Source: an uncultured Eubacteriales bacterium (GTDB lineage: Bacteria > Bacillota > Clostridia > Monoglobales > Monoglobaceae). Taken from it: a stretch of 64,000 bases of DNA. A program made the translations under genes and the position numbers. Each line of letters opens with the position of its first letter. Position 1 is the first letter of the stretch. The stretch covers positions 1 through 64,000 of the forward strand of contig URAN01000003.1 of the NCBI GenBank assembly GCA_900545865.1, given 5' to 3'. A model generated the notes under the pieces. It made no database searches. It was not told where the DNA came from and was given only the letters and a program-made list of their open reading frames with translations. Positions 1 to 7,929 of this stretch are shown here, piece by piece.

Positions 1-1
1 A

Positions 2-1054
2 AATAAAAGTATAAAAGAAACGCTCAAAGAGCTTACCGGTCTTTTTGGGGTAAGCTCGCAAGAGGAAAGTATTTTTGGATATATCAACGGGTATTGCAAA
101 GCTCTTGTTGACGATATATATACCGATAATTTCGGTAATATAATTGCGAATATATATTCGGACAACAAAGATGCGAAAACGTTAATGTTCGAGGCACATA
201 CCGATAGAGTCGGATTTATGGTTTCAGACATATCCGATGACGGAAAAATAAAATTTTCGGCTTTGGGCGGTATTGATGCAAGAACATTGCCGTATTCCAA
301 TGTGGTTTTTGAGCACATCGAAAGTAATTCGGATTCAGCGCACAATGATGCTCTGCACGGAATAATTATGACGGATAAAAAAGCCGAAAACACAGACAAA
401 CCGCCTAAAATTGATGAAATGTTTATATTTACGGGATATTCAAAGGATGAGCTTAAAGAGCGAATTTCAATCGGTGATAAGGCAATAATCGATTCGGGAT
501 TCATTGAACTTATGGAAAATTCGGTTTGTTCGGGTGCTATGGATAACCGAGCAGGGGTTACCGCTGTTTTGTATGCTCTCAAAAAGATTGACCGCACAAA
601 GCTTAAATATAATATAAAAATACTCTTTTCATCAGAAGAAGAATTGGGACTTCACGGCGGATATACAGGAACGCTCGATACAACCGCGGACGCGGCAATA
701 GTCGTTGATGTTACGCATGGGATGACGCCCGACAGCAAGGATATGGTCGGTGTATTTAAATTGGGCTGCGGAGCGGTTATTTGCCGCGGTCCGAATTTAA
801 GTTTTAAACACACAAAAAAGCTTATTGAATTGGCTGATAAACAGGACATTCCGTATGAAATAGAGGTTGCGCCGACTCACAGCGGAACAACCGCATGGGC
901 AATACAGATGAGTGGCGGCGGAACACCCGTAATGCTTGTTTCTGTTGCGGATAAATATATGCACACCAATGTTGAAACAATTTCGATTGATGATGTTGAA
1001 TCTGTTTCGAAACTGTTGTGTGCAGCGGCAGAGGAGGGTGTTGGGATTGAATAA
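2..1054 (+). CDS. M42 family metallo-aminopeptidase (5' end outside window)
   Basis: The reading frame is open to the left edge, so the start lies outside the window and only about 350 codons are seen. Family M42 (glutamyl aminopeptidase/endoglucanase M-like) enzymes are cytosolic, di-metal (Zn or Co) peptidases that form dodecameric tetrahedral (TET) shells and trim peptides from the N-terminus. All expected metal and catalytic positions are visible: HTD in EAHTDRVG, the DNR of SGAMDNRAG, the Glu pair of SSEEELG, the Asp of VVDVTHG and the final His of YMHTNVE. It overlaps the next gene by 8 bases and is the only intact member of three tandem M42-like genes, so it is the likely catalytic subunit. 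Family assignment is secure; substrate is not known. Confidence 0.9.
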   Translation, partial: NKSIKETLKELTGLFGVSSQEESIFGYINGYCKALVDDIYTDNFGNIIANIYSDNKDAKTLMFEAHTDRVGFMVSDISDDGKIKFSALGGIDARTLPYSNVVFEHIESNSDSAHNDALHGIIMTDKKAENTDKPPKIDEMFIFTGYSKDELKERISIGDKAIIDSGFIELMENSVCSGAMDNRAGVTAVLYALKKIDRTKLKYNIKILFSSEEELGLHGGYTGTLDTTADAAIVVDVTHGMTPDSKDMVGVFKLGCGAVICRGPNLSFKHTKKLIELADKQDIPYEIEVAPTHSGTTAWAIQMSGGGTPVMLVSVADKYMHTNVETISIDDVESVSKLLCAAAEEGVGIE

Positions 1055-2081
1055 TATGATAAACGCAATAGAACAAACTTGCAAAACGGAATCACCGTGC
1101 GGAAACGAAAGTGAGGCTATTGAATATATAAAAAGCGAACTTGAAAAAATCAATGTCAAATCGGTTTCGGACGGAATGAATAACATAATTATCAAAAACT
1201 CCGTTCCCGAGGAACGACCACGGGTATTGCTTGCGGCGCATACCGATGAGCCGTGTTTTATCGTCACTCAAATATCAGAAAACGGATATTTAAAGTTTGA
1301 TATGATAGGTGATACGGATTCTCGTTCGATTCTCTCAAAAAGGGTTGTCTGCGGTAATGTAAAAGGCGTTATTTCCGCAAGGGCAATACATCTTTTAAGC
1401 AAAGAGGAGCGAGAAAGAGAAGTCAATACAAACGACTTGTTTATTGATATTGGTGCCGAGAATGCGGACTTAGCGAAAAGGTTTGTATCTCCGGGCGACT
1501 GTTTTGTTTTTGATACCGACTTAATCAAGCTTGGAAACGGAACGGTTTCTTGTTTCGGAATAAGTGATAAAATATCATATCTTGTTTTGCTTGACATAAT
1601 TTGTTATTTCAGAAATAATAACGCCGAACCGGATGCGGTTTTCACCGTTCAAAGGCATATGTATAACCGTGGTATGAAATGTGCGATAACATCTTCTTTT
1701 ACCGATTTACCGATTGGATTGAGTGTGGTTATTGACTGTATTGACATTCAGCAAATTGATAAAAAGGTCAACGCCTTAAATGATGAAACGGTATATCTTG
1801 ATGTTGATAAAATCATGTTTGGATATACCTCAAAAATAACGGACAAAGTTAAAAGAATTGCCGAGAATATGAATGTTAATCTTGAAATTTTAACAGACAA
1901 CGGAAGATCAGACGCAAACGCATTTATAACGCAAAATTCCGATGTTCCGACAGTGACATTAATGACAGGATGCCTAAATAAAAACACCGCTTATCCTATT
2001 ATAAACATCAACGGTGTTCAAAAATTAAAAGACTTAATTATAAGAATAACGGAGGATATATTTAATAATGGAATCGATTGA
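1047..2081 (+). CDS. Degenerate M42-family paralogue, probably non-catalytic
   Basis: About 344 residues with the M42 layout: an N-terminal part with AAHTDEPCF (His and Asp kept), the beta-barrel PA-like insert ending in SPGDCFVF, and a C-terminal half. The segment that should read G-x-x-DNR is CFGISDKIS (Asp kept), but the catalytic Glu pair is replaced by VQRHMYNRG, the Asp/His of the DVTH region is VIDCIDIQ, and the final metal-binding His is replaced by NTAYPII. It should therefore lack normal peptidase activity. I chose the TTG at 1047 because GAGGAGGG at 1031-1038 is 8 bases upstream; ATG 1056 is the alternative. It overlaps the intact M42 gene by 8 bases and the next paralogue by 14, so co-translation is likely. 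A role as structural or regulatory subunit of a mixed TET particle is inference. Confidence 0.8.
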   Translation: MNNMINAIEQTCKTESPCGNESEAIEYIKSELEKINVKSVSDGMNNIIIKNSVPEERPRVLLAAHTDEPCFIVTQISENGYLKFDMIGDTDSRSILSKRVVCGNVKGVISARAIHLLSKEEREREVNTNDLFIDIGAENADLAKRFVSPGDCFVFDTDLIKLGNGTVSCFGISDKISYLVLLDIICYFRNNNAEPDAVFTVQRHMYNRGMKCAITSSFTDLPIGLSVVIDCIDIQQIDKKVNALNDETVYLDVDKIMFGYTSKITDKVKRIAENMNVNLEILTDNGRSDANAFITQNSDVPTVTLMTGCLNKNTAYPIININGVQKLKDLIIRITEDIFNNGID

Positions 2082-2961
2082 AACAAGCTTTTGTCTGCCG
2101 CAATATAAATATATATATAATTATATGAGCAAAAATACACCAAAAGGATTCGAAATCAAGACTGATAAAATGCAAAATATTACCGTATATAATCCGAGTT
2201 CGCACCGCGAGAGCAATAACCTTGTTCTTTTTAATGTGAATATGCCGTATATGGTTGTAACCGATATTAAAGATGATAAGTCGGCAGAGTTTGAATTGGT
2301 AGTGTATAAAGATGTTATATCCAACCAATTTGTATATAAAAATGGCGAATGTATCGGAATAATCCGAAGCAAAAAAGACGATTCATCAAAGCAATATATT
2401 GAAATTATTTCCGATAATGATGTGAAAATCGGAGATATTTTGACAGTTGAAACACTAAAAACGCAGAAAGGTGAAATACTTTACACCGATTCGATATATA
2501 GTGATTTTCTTGAATATTACATTGGTTATTTAAACGGATTTGAATCAAATTTTGTAAAGCTAAATAACTTTACAGTGTGTTTTTCCGAAACGACGACTTT
2601 TAACTATTTAAATAAGCAAAAGTTTGATAATATTATTTTTATTGATTTGGTAAAGGCCGATGAAAACACTTCTGATTTTAAGTTCGACGGCGGTTCGGGA
2701 CTGATTATGAAAAACGGCGGCTATGTAATGCGAAATGCTTTTTATGACAAAATCAAAGATTTGTTTAAAGGTGAAGTCGGGTACGGTTTATGTTTTTGCA
2801 AAGAATCAACGCTTGCGGAAAAGGCAGAAATATTATTCGGAACCCCCGTTTATTCAATAGGTGTTCCGATAAAATTTAAAGACTGCGGCTTATCCGAAAT
2901 ATCACAGCGAGATATTTCGAGTGCCGCAAAATTAACTGTTGAGATATTAAACAGAATATAA
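2068..2961 (+). CDS. Highly diverged M42-like protein lacking catalytic residues
   Basis: A 297-residue protein that aligns by eye with the two upstream M42 proteins: LVLFNVNMPYMVVTDI stands where the first has LMFEAHTDRVGFMVSDI, and KIGDILTVET stands where they have the GD turn of the inserted barrel. None of the M42 metal ligands (HxD, DNR, EE, final His) can be found. GGAGG at 2051-2055 lies upstream of ATG 2068, and the gene overlaps the previous one by 14 bases. It is probably a third, non-catalytic partner in the same complex; homology rests on visual alignment and gene order, so an unrelated fold is possible. It contains no signal peptide or membrane segment. Confidence 0.65.
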   Translation: MESIETSFCLPQYKYIYNYMSKNTPKGFEIKTDKMQNITVYNPSSHRESNNLVLFNVNMPYMVVTDIKDDKSAEFELVVYKDVISNQFVYKNGECIGIIRSKKDDSSKQYIEIISDNDVKIGDILTVETLKTQKGEILYTDSIYSDFLEYYIGYLNGFESNFVKLNNFTVCFSETTTFNYLNKQKFDNIIFIDLVKADENTSDFKFDGGSGLIMKNGGYVMRNAFYDKIKDLFKGEVGYGLCFCKESTLAEKAEILFGTPVYSIGVPIKFKDCGLSEISQRDISSAAKLTVEILNRI

Positions 2962-2985
2962 AATTAAAACGGAATGGAGATTAAA

Positions 2986-4284
2986 ATGAACAATAAGACA
3001 TTAAATGAAATTTACAGTAACGATTTTGGTATAAGCACAGAAATTTTGAATTTGGCAAAAGATGCAGAAGAATCGGCAAAGGCTTTTTTTGAAGGCATTG
3101 ATGAGATTGCGGCATTTAACCAAGCAAAAGTCCTTTCGGCATTTTCACGTGCCCGTGTATCATATGCACATCTGGGTGATACAACGGGATATGGTTATGA
3201 TGATATAGGACGTGATACGCTGGATAAAATTTTCGCCGATGTATTCGGTGCCGAATGTGCCTATGTTCGTCATAATATAGTGAGCGGAACTCAAGCTCTT
3301 GCGAGCTGTCTTTTCGGTATCCTTCGCCCCGGTGACACCATATGTTCGGTTGTCGGCGGTCCGTATGACACAATGGAAGAAGTAATAGGCATACGCGGTG
3401 AAGGGGATTACGGCTCGTTAAAGGATTTGGGTGTATCATATCGCCAGATTGATTTACTGCCAAGCGGCGAGGTTGACTATAACAAAATTATGTCAACCTT
3501 TTCAGAAAACGAAATCAAGCTTGCGCTCATCCAGCGTTCGCGAGGTTATGCTTGGCGTGATTCTTTGAGCATAGATTCGATTAAAAAAATAATTTCTTCA
3601 ATAAAAAAGGTAAGTCCGAATACTGTATGTATGGTTGACAACTGTTACGGTGAATTTGTTGAAAAAAGCGAACCGACTCAGGTGGGGGCGGATTTAATGG
3701 CAGGTTCTCTTATAAAGAACCCGGGCGGCGGACTTGCTCTAAGCGGCGGATACATAGCAGGAAAGACAGAATACGTTGAAAAAGCGGCATGTCGCCTGAC
3801 TGCGCCCGGACTCGGCAGGGAACTCGGTGCAACTCTCGGTCAGAACCGCACAATGTATCAAGGATTTTTTAATGCTCCGCACGCTGTTGCACAGAGTATT
3901 AAAACCGCAATTTTCTGTGCTTTTATGTTTTCAAAAATGGGGTACGAGGTTTGTCCTCTTCCCGACAGCAAGCGCAGCGATATAATTCAATCAATTAAGT
4001 TTAACAATCCCGAACATCTTATTGCGTTCTGTCGCGCAATACAAAGCGGTTCACCGATTGACAGCTTTGTTTCCCCCGAACCGTGGGATATGCCCGGCTA
4101 TGGTGACCCGGTAATAATGGCGGCAGGTACATTTGTTCAAGGTGCGTCCATTGAACTTTCGGCTGATGCGCCGATTTGCGAGCCTTATATTGCATATATG
4201 CAGGGCGGCCTTATCTACAGTGCGGCGAAAATCGGAATTTTAAAAGCGGCCGATGCAGTTTTAAAAATTGACAACAATAAATAA
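2986..4284 (+). CDS. Methionine gamma-lyase family PLP enzyme (YnbB/'aluminum resistance' family)
   Basis: A 432-residue pyridoxal-phosphate enzyme of the fold-type I Cys/Met metabolism group, family Met_gamma_lyase. Typical family stretches are GYGYDDIGRDTL, the cofactor-binding VSGTQAL (about residue 100), the Asp of CMVDNCYGE (about 218) and the Schiff-base Lys in GSLIKNPGGG (Lys 244). Members are annotated as aluminium resistance proteins or putative C-S lyases; the true substrate is unsettled. Start is ATG 2986, with GGAG at 2976-2979; an in-frame ATG at 2974 has no usable ribosome binding site. It follows the three M42-like genes after 24 bases and is followed by a perfect 13-bp hairpin, so it may close that operon and act on amino acids released by the peptidase, which is inference. 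Confidence 0.9.
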   Translation: MNNKTLNEIYSNDFGISTEILNLAKDAEESAKAFFEGIDEIAAFNQAKVLSAFSRARVSYAHLGDTTGYGYDDIGRDTLDKIFADVFGAECAYVRHNIVSGTQALASCLFGILRPGDTICSVVGGPYDTMEEVIGIRGEGDYGSLKDLGVSYRQIDLLPSGEVDYNKIMSTFSENEIKLALIQRSRGYAWRDSLSIDSIKKIISSIKKVSPNTVCMVDNCYGEFVEKSEPTQVGADLMAGSLIKNPGGGLALSGGYIAGKTEYVEKAACRLTAPGLGRELGATLGQNRTMYQGFFNAPHAVAQSIKTAIFCAFMFSKMGYEVCPLPDSKRSDIIQSIKFNNPEHLIAFCRAIQSGSPIDSFVSPEPWDMPGYGDPVIMAAGTFVQGASIELSADAPICEPYIAYMQGGLIYSAAKIGILKAADAVLKIDNNK

Positions 4285-4293
4285 TACAAAACG

Positions 4294-4326
4294 GGCTAAA
4301 ACATTTCCGCCCGAAATGTTTTAGCC
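4294..4326 (+). terminator. Terminator-like hairpin after the PLP enzyme gene
   Basis: A perfect 13-bp inverted repeat (GGCTAAAACATTT, 4294-4306, against 4314-4326) with a 7-base loop lies 9 bases after the stop codon. No T-run follows, so it may be a weak terminator or an mRNA-stabilising 3' hairpin rather than a classical intrinsic terminator. Confidence 0.5.
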
Positions 4327-4356
4327 ATAAATATATTATAACAGGAGAGAAAAGCA

Positions 4357-4620
4357 ATGAATGTTAAAAAATGTGTTTTGGATGAAAATAAGATATGCGA
4401 TGATTGCGGCGAATGTAATTATTGCGATTTAAACCCTTTTAAAATTTGTGATAACTGCGGAAAGTGTATCGGTATGAATGAGGAGTACCGCGAAATTAAA
4501 ATTGATGAAATTATGCTCGGTGGTTCAAAAAAGAAACCCGTTTCGGGTAACGAACATCATCACGAACACTGTGATTGCGGTCATTCATGCGAGTGCGATG
4601 ATGACTGTGATTGTGAATAG
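4357..4620 (+). CDS. Small Cys-, His- and Asp-rich putative metal-binding protein
   Basis: An 87-residue protein with 16 cysteines that I do not recognise as a named family. The N-terminal half has two near-copies of a knuckle, CDDCGECNYC (about residues 14-23) and CDNCGKC (about 31-37), spaced like 4Fe-4S or zinc ribbons. The C-terminal 25 residues are almost only His, Cys, Asp, Glu and Gly (HHHEHCDC and onward), resembling a metal-sequestering tail. A good AGGAGA site lies at 4343-4348, upstream of ATG 4357. It sits between the PLP enzyme and rubrerythrin, which hints at metal or redox homeostasis; that is inference from position only. Confidence 0.75.
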   Translation: MNVKKCVLDENKICDDCGECNYCDLNPFKICDNCGKCIGMNEEYREIKIDEIMLGGSKKKPVSGNEHHHEHCDCGHSCECDDDCDCE

Positions 4621-4709
4621 CTTTGCCTGTGGCGTGCATATTCCGTGTTAATTCGTGCATAATAAAAATATTACAAATATTACATTACGCAAAAGGAGTG
4701 TGCTGTTTT

Positions 4710-5342
4710 ATGATAAATACCAACACAGGGAGCAATGTTACATTTTCGGAAAGTGAGACAAAAATTAACTTAATGCGTGCGTTTGCCGGTGAAAGTCAGG
4801 CGCGAAATAGGTATTGGTTTGCTGCCGAATGTGCGAAAAACAATAAACAATATGTAATAAATGCCGTTTTTAAATTTACCGCCGAACAAGAGCTTGCGCA
4901 CGCAAAAGTATTTTATGACTATCTTAAAGATTTTTCCGGCAGCAATATAAAAATCGACGCTGCATATCCTACGGATAATTACGACAATATCGGAAAGCAT
5001 CTTGAGGCGGCGGTTCATAATGAACTTGAAGAATATAACGATGTTTATAAATCCTTTGGCGATACGGCGCGAAAAGAGGGGTTTATGCAAATAGCCTCGG
5101 CTTTTTCCAACATTGCCGATATTGAAAAGATTCATGCCGAGCGTTTTAAACTTCTTTCGGATTTGCTGAATGAAAACAAGTTATTTGTTTCGGACGTATC
5201 GGCTCGGTGGATGTGCCTAAATTGCGGTTATATATATTCGGGAACATCCGTACCCGACAGATGCCCGGTTTGCAGTCACGAAAGAGGATATTTTATACGT
5301 GTTGAACTTGCGCCATATACAGGATTTGACATTATAGAATAA
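4710..5342 (+). CDS. rbr: Rubrerythrin
   Basis: A 210-residue non-haem di-iron peroxidase that reduces hydrogen peroxide in the cytosol of anaerobes. The N-terminal four-helix ferritin-like domain shows FAGESQARNRYWFAAE, EQELAHAKVF, the ELEEYNDVY helix and DIEKIHAERF, which carry the di-iron Glu/His ligands. The C-terminal rubredoxin-like domain has CLNCGYIY and CPVCSHERGYF, the four Cys of the Fe(SCys)4 site. I chose ATG 4710 because AAAGGAG at 4692-4698 precedes it; the frame remains open upstream to 4623 but that extension is not rubrerythrin-like. Likely expressed for oxidative stress protection; no PerR box was identified. Confidence 0.93.
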   Translation: MINTNTGSNVTFSESETKINLMRAFAGESQARNRYWFAAECAKNNKQYVINAVFKFTAEQELAHAKVFYDYLKDFSGSNIKIDAAYPTDNYDNIGKHLEAAVHNELEEYNDVYKSFGDTARKEGFMQIASAFSNIADIEKIHAERFKLLSDLLNENKLFVSDVSARWMCLNCGYIYSGTSVPDRCPVCSHERGYFIRVELAPYTGFDIIE

Positions 5343-5507
5343 ATTTTTTTAGCACCGGCTTATGTTTGTTCGATAATTCAGTAAAATAGCCTTAGCATTT
5401 TCAACAAACGATATTATGAGAATTTGTGCATTTTTGTATAAACAGATGATTTTTGTTTATCTTGCCCAAAAAACCGTAATTTTTTTATTAAAAACAGAAA
5501 AAAACTA

Positions 5508-5536
5508 TTGACTTATTTCAAGTTTTCGGGTATTAT
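5508..5536 (+). promoter_or_regulatory. Sigma-A promoter for ptsH
   Basis: TTGACT (5508-5513) and TATTAT (5531-5536) are separated by exactly 17 bases, about 75 bases upstream of the HPr start. The preceding stretch 5343-5507 holds only AT-rich sequence with no gene or structure that I recognise. Confidence 0.75.
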
Positions 5537-5612
5537 ATATGTATAGTTTAAAATACGCATTAATATAAAACACCATTTTATACCATTGTTTAAGAAAAGG
5601 GAGCGGTTTTTA

Positions 5613-5885
5613 ATGTTTATGAAAGAAGTAGTGGTTCAAAATCAGGTTGGTCTTCATGCCAGACCCGCAACTTTTTTTATACAAAAGGCGAACGAATATA
5701 AATCCAATATATGGGTTGAAAATGATAACAGAAGGGTAAACGCAAAAAGCTTGCTTGGCGTTTTGTCTCTCGGCATAACAAAAGGATTGAATATTACCAT
5801 TGTTGCCGATGGTTCCGATGAAGAAGAGGCTGTCGCAGAGTTGTCTGAATTAATCTCATCGAACTTTGCTTCTTCGGGCTTTTAG
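5613..5885 (+). CDS. ptsH: Phosphocarrier protein HPr
   Basis: A 90-residue HPr of the phosphoenolpyruvate:sugar phosphotransferase system. With the start at ATG 5613 the phosphoryl-accepting His falls exactly at position 15 (GLHARPA) and the regulatory Ser at position 46 (NAKSLLGV), matching Gram-positive HPr numbering; Ser46 is the target of HPr kinase in catabolite control. AAAGGGAG at 5597-5604 is 8 bases upstream of ATG 5613; ATG 5619 is the alternative. It has its own promoter and a strong downstream terminator, so it is monocistronic. No other PTS gene lies in the window, so a regulatory or general role is likely; Crh is excluded because position 15 is His. Confidence 0.93.
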   Translation: MFMKEVVVQNQVGLHARPATFFIQKANEYKSNIWVENDNRRVNAKSLLGVLSLGITKGLNITIVADGSDEEEAVAELSELISSNFASSGF

Positions 5886-5911
5886 TATGTCTGCTTTGAA
5901 TTAAAAATTCC

Positions 5912-5954
5912 AAAAAGCAGGTCGTTTTACCAATGTGAAACGATCTGCTTTTTT
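5912..5954 (+). terminator. Intrinsic terminator after ptsH
   Basis: A long hairpin (5912-5927 against 5938-5953, one mismatch, loop around TACCAATGTG) ends in a run of six T at 5949-5954. It lies 26 bases after the ptsH stop and just before the uvrC ribosome binding site. Confidence 0.85.
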
Positions 5955-5967
5955 AAGGTGATATGCT

Positions 5968-7926
5968 ATGAACGAACAGAATAATACAGAACTCACAACC
6001 GAATATAACTTTATGCCTAAATACTGTGATGCGGACAGTACACCCGAGAGCATTCGTGCGCGAATAAAGGAAAAGCTTAAAAACCTGCCTATGTGTCCGG
6101 GTATATATATCATGTACAACCGTTCGGGCAAGGTAATTTATGTTGGTAAAAGCAAGGTCTTGAAAAACCGCGTCAGCTCGTATTTTGTTCACTCTAAAAA
6201 TCACACGCCAAAGACAATTGCAATGGTAAGTCACGTTGTTGACTTTCATTATATTGTCACGGACAGCGAAGTTGAGGCTTTGATTCTTGAATGCAATCTT
6301 ATAAAAAAATACAGACCTCAATATAATATCCTGCTTAAAGATGATAAACAATATCCGTATATAAAAATAACTTTGGGCGAGGAATTTCCGCGAATTTGTA
6401 TGACGCGCCGCGTTATCAGGGACGGTTCAAAATATTTCGGACCGTATATGAGTTCATATAACGTCAAGTCGGCAATTGACACCATTAAAAAGATTTTTAA
6501 GGTGCGAAGCTGTACAAAAAAGATTTCGGCCGACAGACAAACACAAAAGCCGTGTCTGTATTATCATATAGGTCAATGTTCCGCGCCGTGCTGCGGAATG
6601 ATTTCACAAGAAGATTATAGAGAGTCATTCAATCATATTTCGGCTGTTCTTGACGGTCATTATGACGATATAACGGCTGAGCTTACAAAAGAAATGCACA
6701 TTGCATCGGATAATCTTGAATTCGAAAAAGCAGCAGGATACAGAGATAAGATACAGGCTTTGGAATCACTCGGTGAGAGACAGAAAATGATTATGACGCG
6801 CGATGACAACCGCGATATAATCGGTGTTTTCAAAGGAGAAATTGAGTCATGTATTCAGATATTCTATATGCGCGGCGGAAAAATACAAGGTTCAGAGCAT
6901 TTCATATTGAACGATATGGACTCAACCGTCTCGGAAATACTTTCGGAATTCGTCAAACAATATTATTTCATGGCAACAAATATTCCGAAAGAGATACTTT
7001 TATGCGAAAAGATTTCTGATGCGGACGAAATTCAGGAATGGCTGAGTTCAAAGACCGGTCATAAAATAAATCTTATCGTTCCGCAAAAGGGCGAAAAAGC
7101 AAAGCTTGTTCAAACGGTTATCAAAAACGCAAAAGAATCGCTCAGACAACATATTTTCAAGCGTAATAAAGAGCTTACCGACAGCAATGACGTTTTAAGT
7201 GAGCTGATGAGTATGTTATCACTGCCGACACCTCCGTTTCGAATCGAATCGTATGATATATCGAATATTTCGGGTGCGGAAAGCGTAGGTGTTTGCGTTG
7301 TGTACAATAATGCAAAACCGATAAAAAAGCTTTATCGCAAGTTTAACATTAAGACTGTTGAGGGTGCGGATGATTACGAAAGTACGAAAGAAGTCATTGC
7401 AAGACGAATAAATCGTGCCTATAAAGAAAGCGAAGAAATTAAAAACGGCACACTCGCAGAGGAAGATGCAAAATTTTTACCCCTGCCCGATTTGATTCTT
7501 TTGGACGGAGGAAAAGGTCATGTTTCGGCTGTGCGATTGCTTTGTGAAACGCTTGGCGAAGATATAAATGTGTTTGGTATGGTTAAAGATGACAAGCACC
7601 GCACGAGAGCCGTTACCGATGATAAAATTGAATACAAGGTCGATAAAGACAGCGCGTTATTCAGATTTTTATACGGGATGCAGGAAGAAGTTCACCGCTT
7701 TGCAATAGAGACATTCCGCAAAAGACACGAAAAAGCGTCTGTTGTATCTGAACTCGAGGGAATAAACGGGATAGGTGCGGCAAAACGCAAAAAGCTTTTA
7801 AATACATTTTTGAGCATAAAGAGAATAAGCGAATCATCGATTGAGGAACTCAGCGAGGTTATAGACAAGCGTTCCGCCGAAAATGTTTATAACTATTTTC
7901 ATAATAAGAATGATAAGGGGATTTAA
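5968..7926 (+). CDS. uvrC: UvrABC excinuclease subunit C
   Basis: A 652-residue nucleotide-excision-repair nuclease that makes both incisions around a lesion bound by UvrB. Domains in order: GIY-YIG nuclease (CPGIYIMY and VIYVGKSK, about residues 43-63), a Cys-containing middle region (CLYYHIGQCSAPC), the UVR motif that contacts UvrB (about 230-265), the RNase H-like 5'-incision domain (IESYDISNISG and LILLDGGKGH), and C-terminal helix-hairpin-helix repeats (LEGINGIGAAKRKKLL). It has a 35-residue N-terminal extension compared with the usual protein. Start ATG 5968 follows AAGGTGAT. It is followed after 3 bases by the M20 gene. Identification is certain. Confidence 0.97.
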   Translation: MNEQNNTELTTEYNFMPKYCDADSTPESIRARIKEKLKNLPMCPGIYIMYNRSGKVIYVGKSKVLKNRVSSYFVHSKNHTPKTIAMVSHVVDFHYIVTDSEVEALILECNLIKKYRPQYNILLKDDKQYPYIKITLGEEFPRICMTRRVIRDGSKYFGPYMSSYNVKSAIDTIKKIFKVRSCTKKISADRQTQKPCLYYHIGQCSAPCCGMISQEDYRESFNHISAVLDGHYDDITAELTKEMHIASDNLEFEKAAGYRDKIQALESLGERQKMIMTRDDNRDIIGVFKGEIESCIQIFYMRGGKIQGSEHFILNDMDSTVSEILSEFVKQYYFMATNIPKEILLCEKISDADEIQEWLSSKTGHKINLIVPQKGEKAKLVQTVIKNAKESLRQHIFKRNKELTDSNDVLSELMSMLSLPTPPFRIESYDISNISGAESVGVCVVYNNAKPIKKLYRKFNIKTVEGADDYESTKEVIARRINRAYKESEEIKNGTLAEEDAKFLPLPDLILLDGGKGHVSAVRLLCETLGEDINVFGMVKDDKHRTRAVTDDKIEYKVDKDSALFRFLYGMQEEVHRFAIETFRKRHEKASVVSELEGINGIGAAKRKKLLNTFLSIKRISESSIEELSEVIDKRSAENVYNYFHNKNDKGI

Positions 7927-7929
7927 ATT

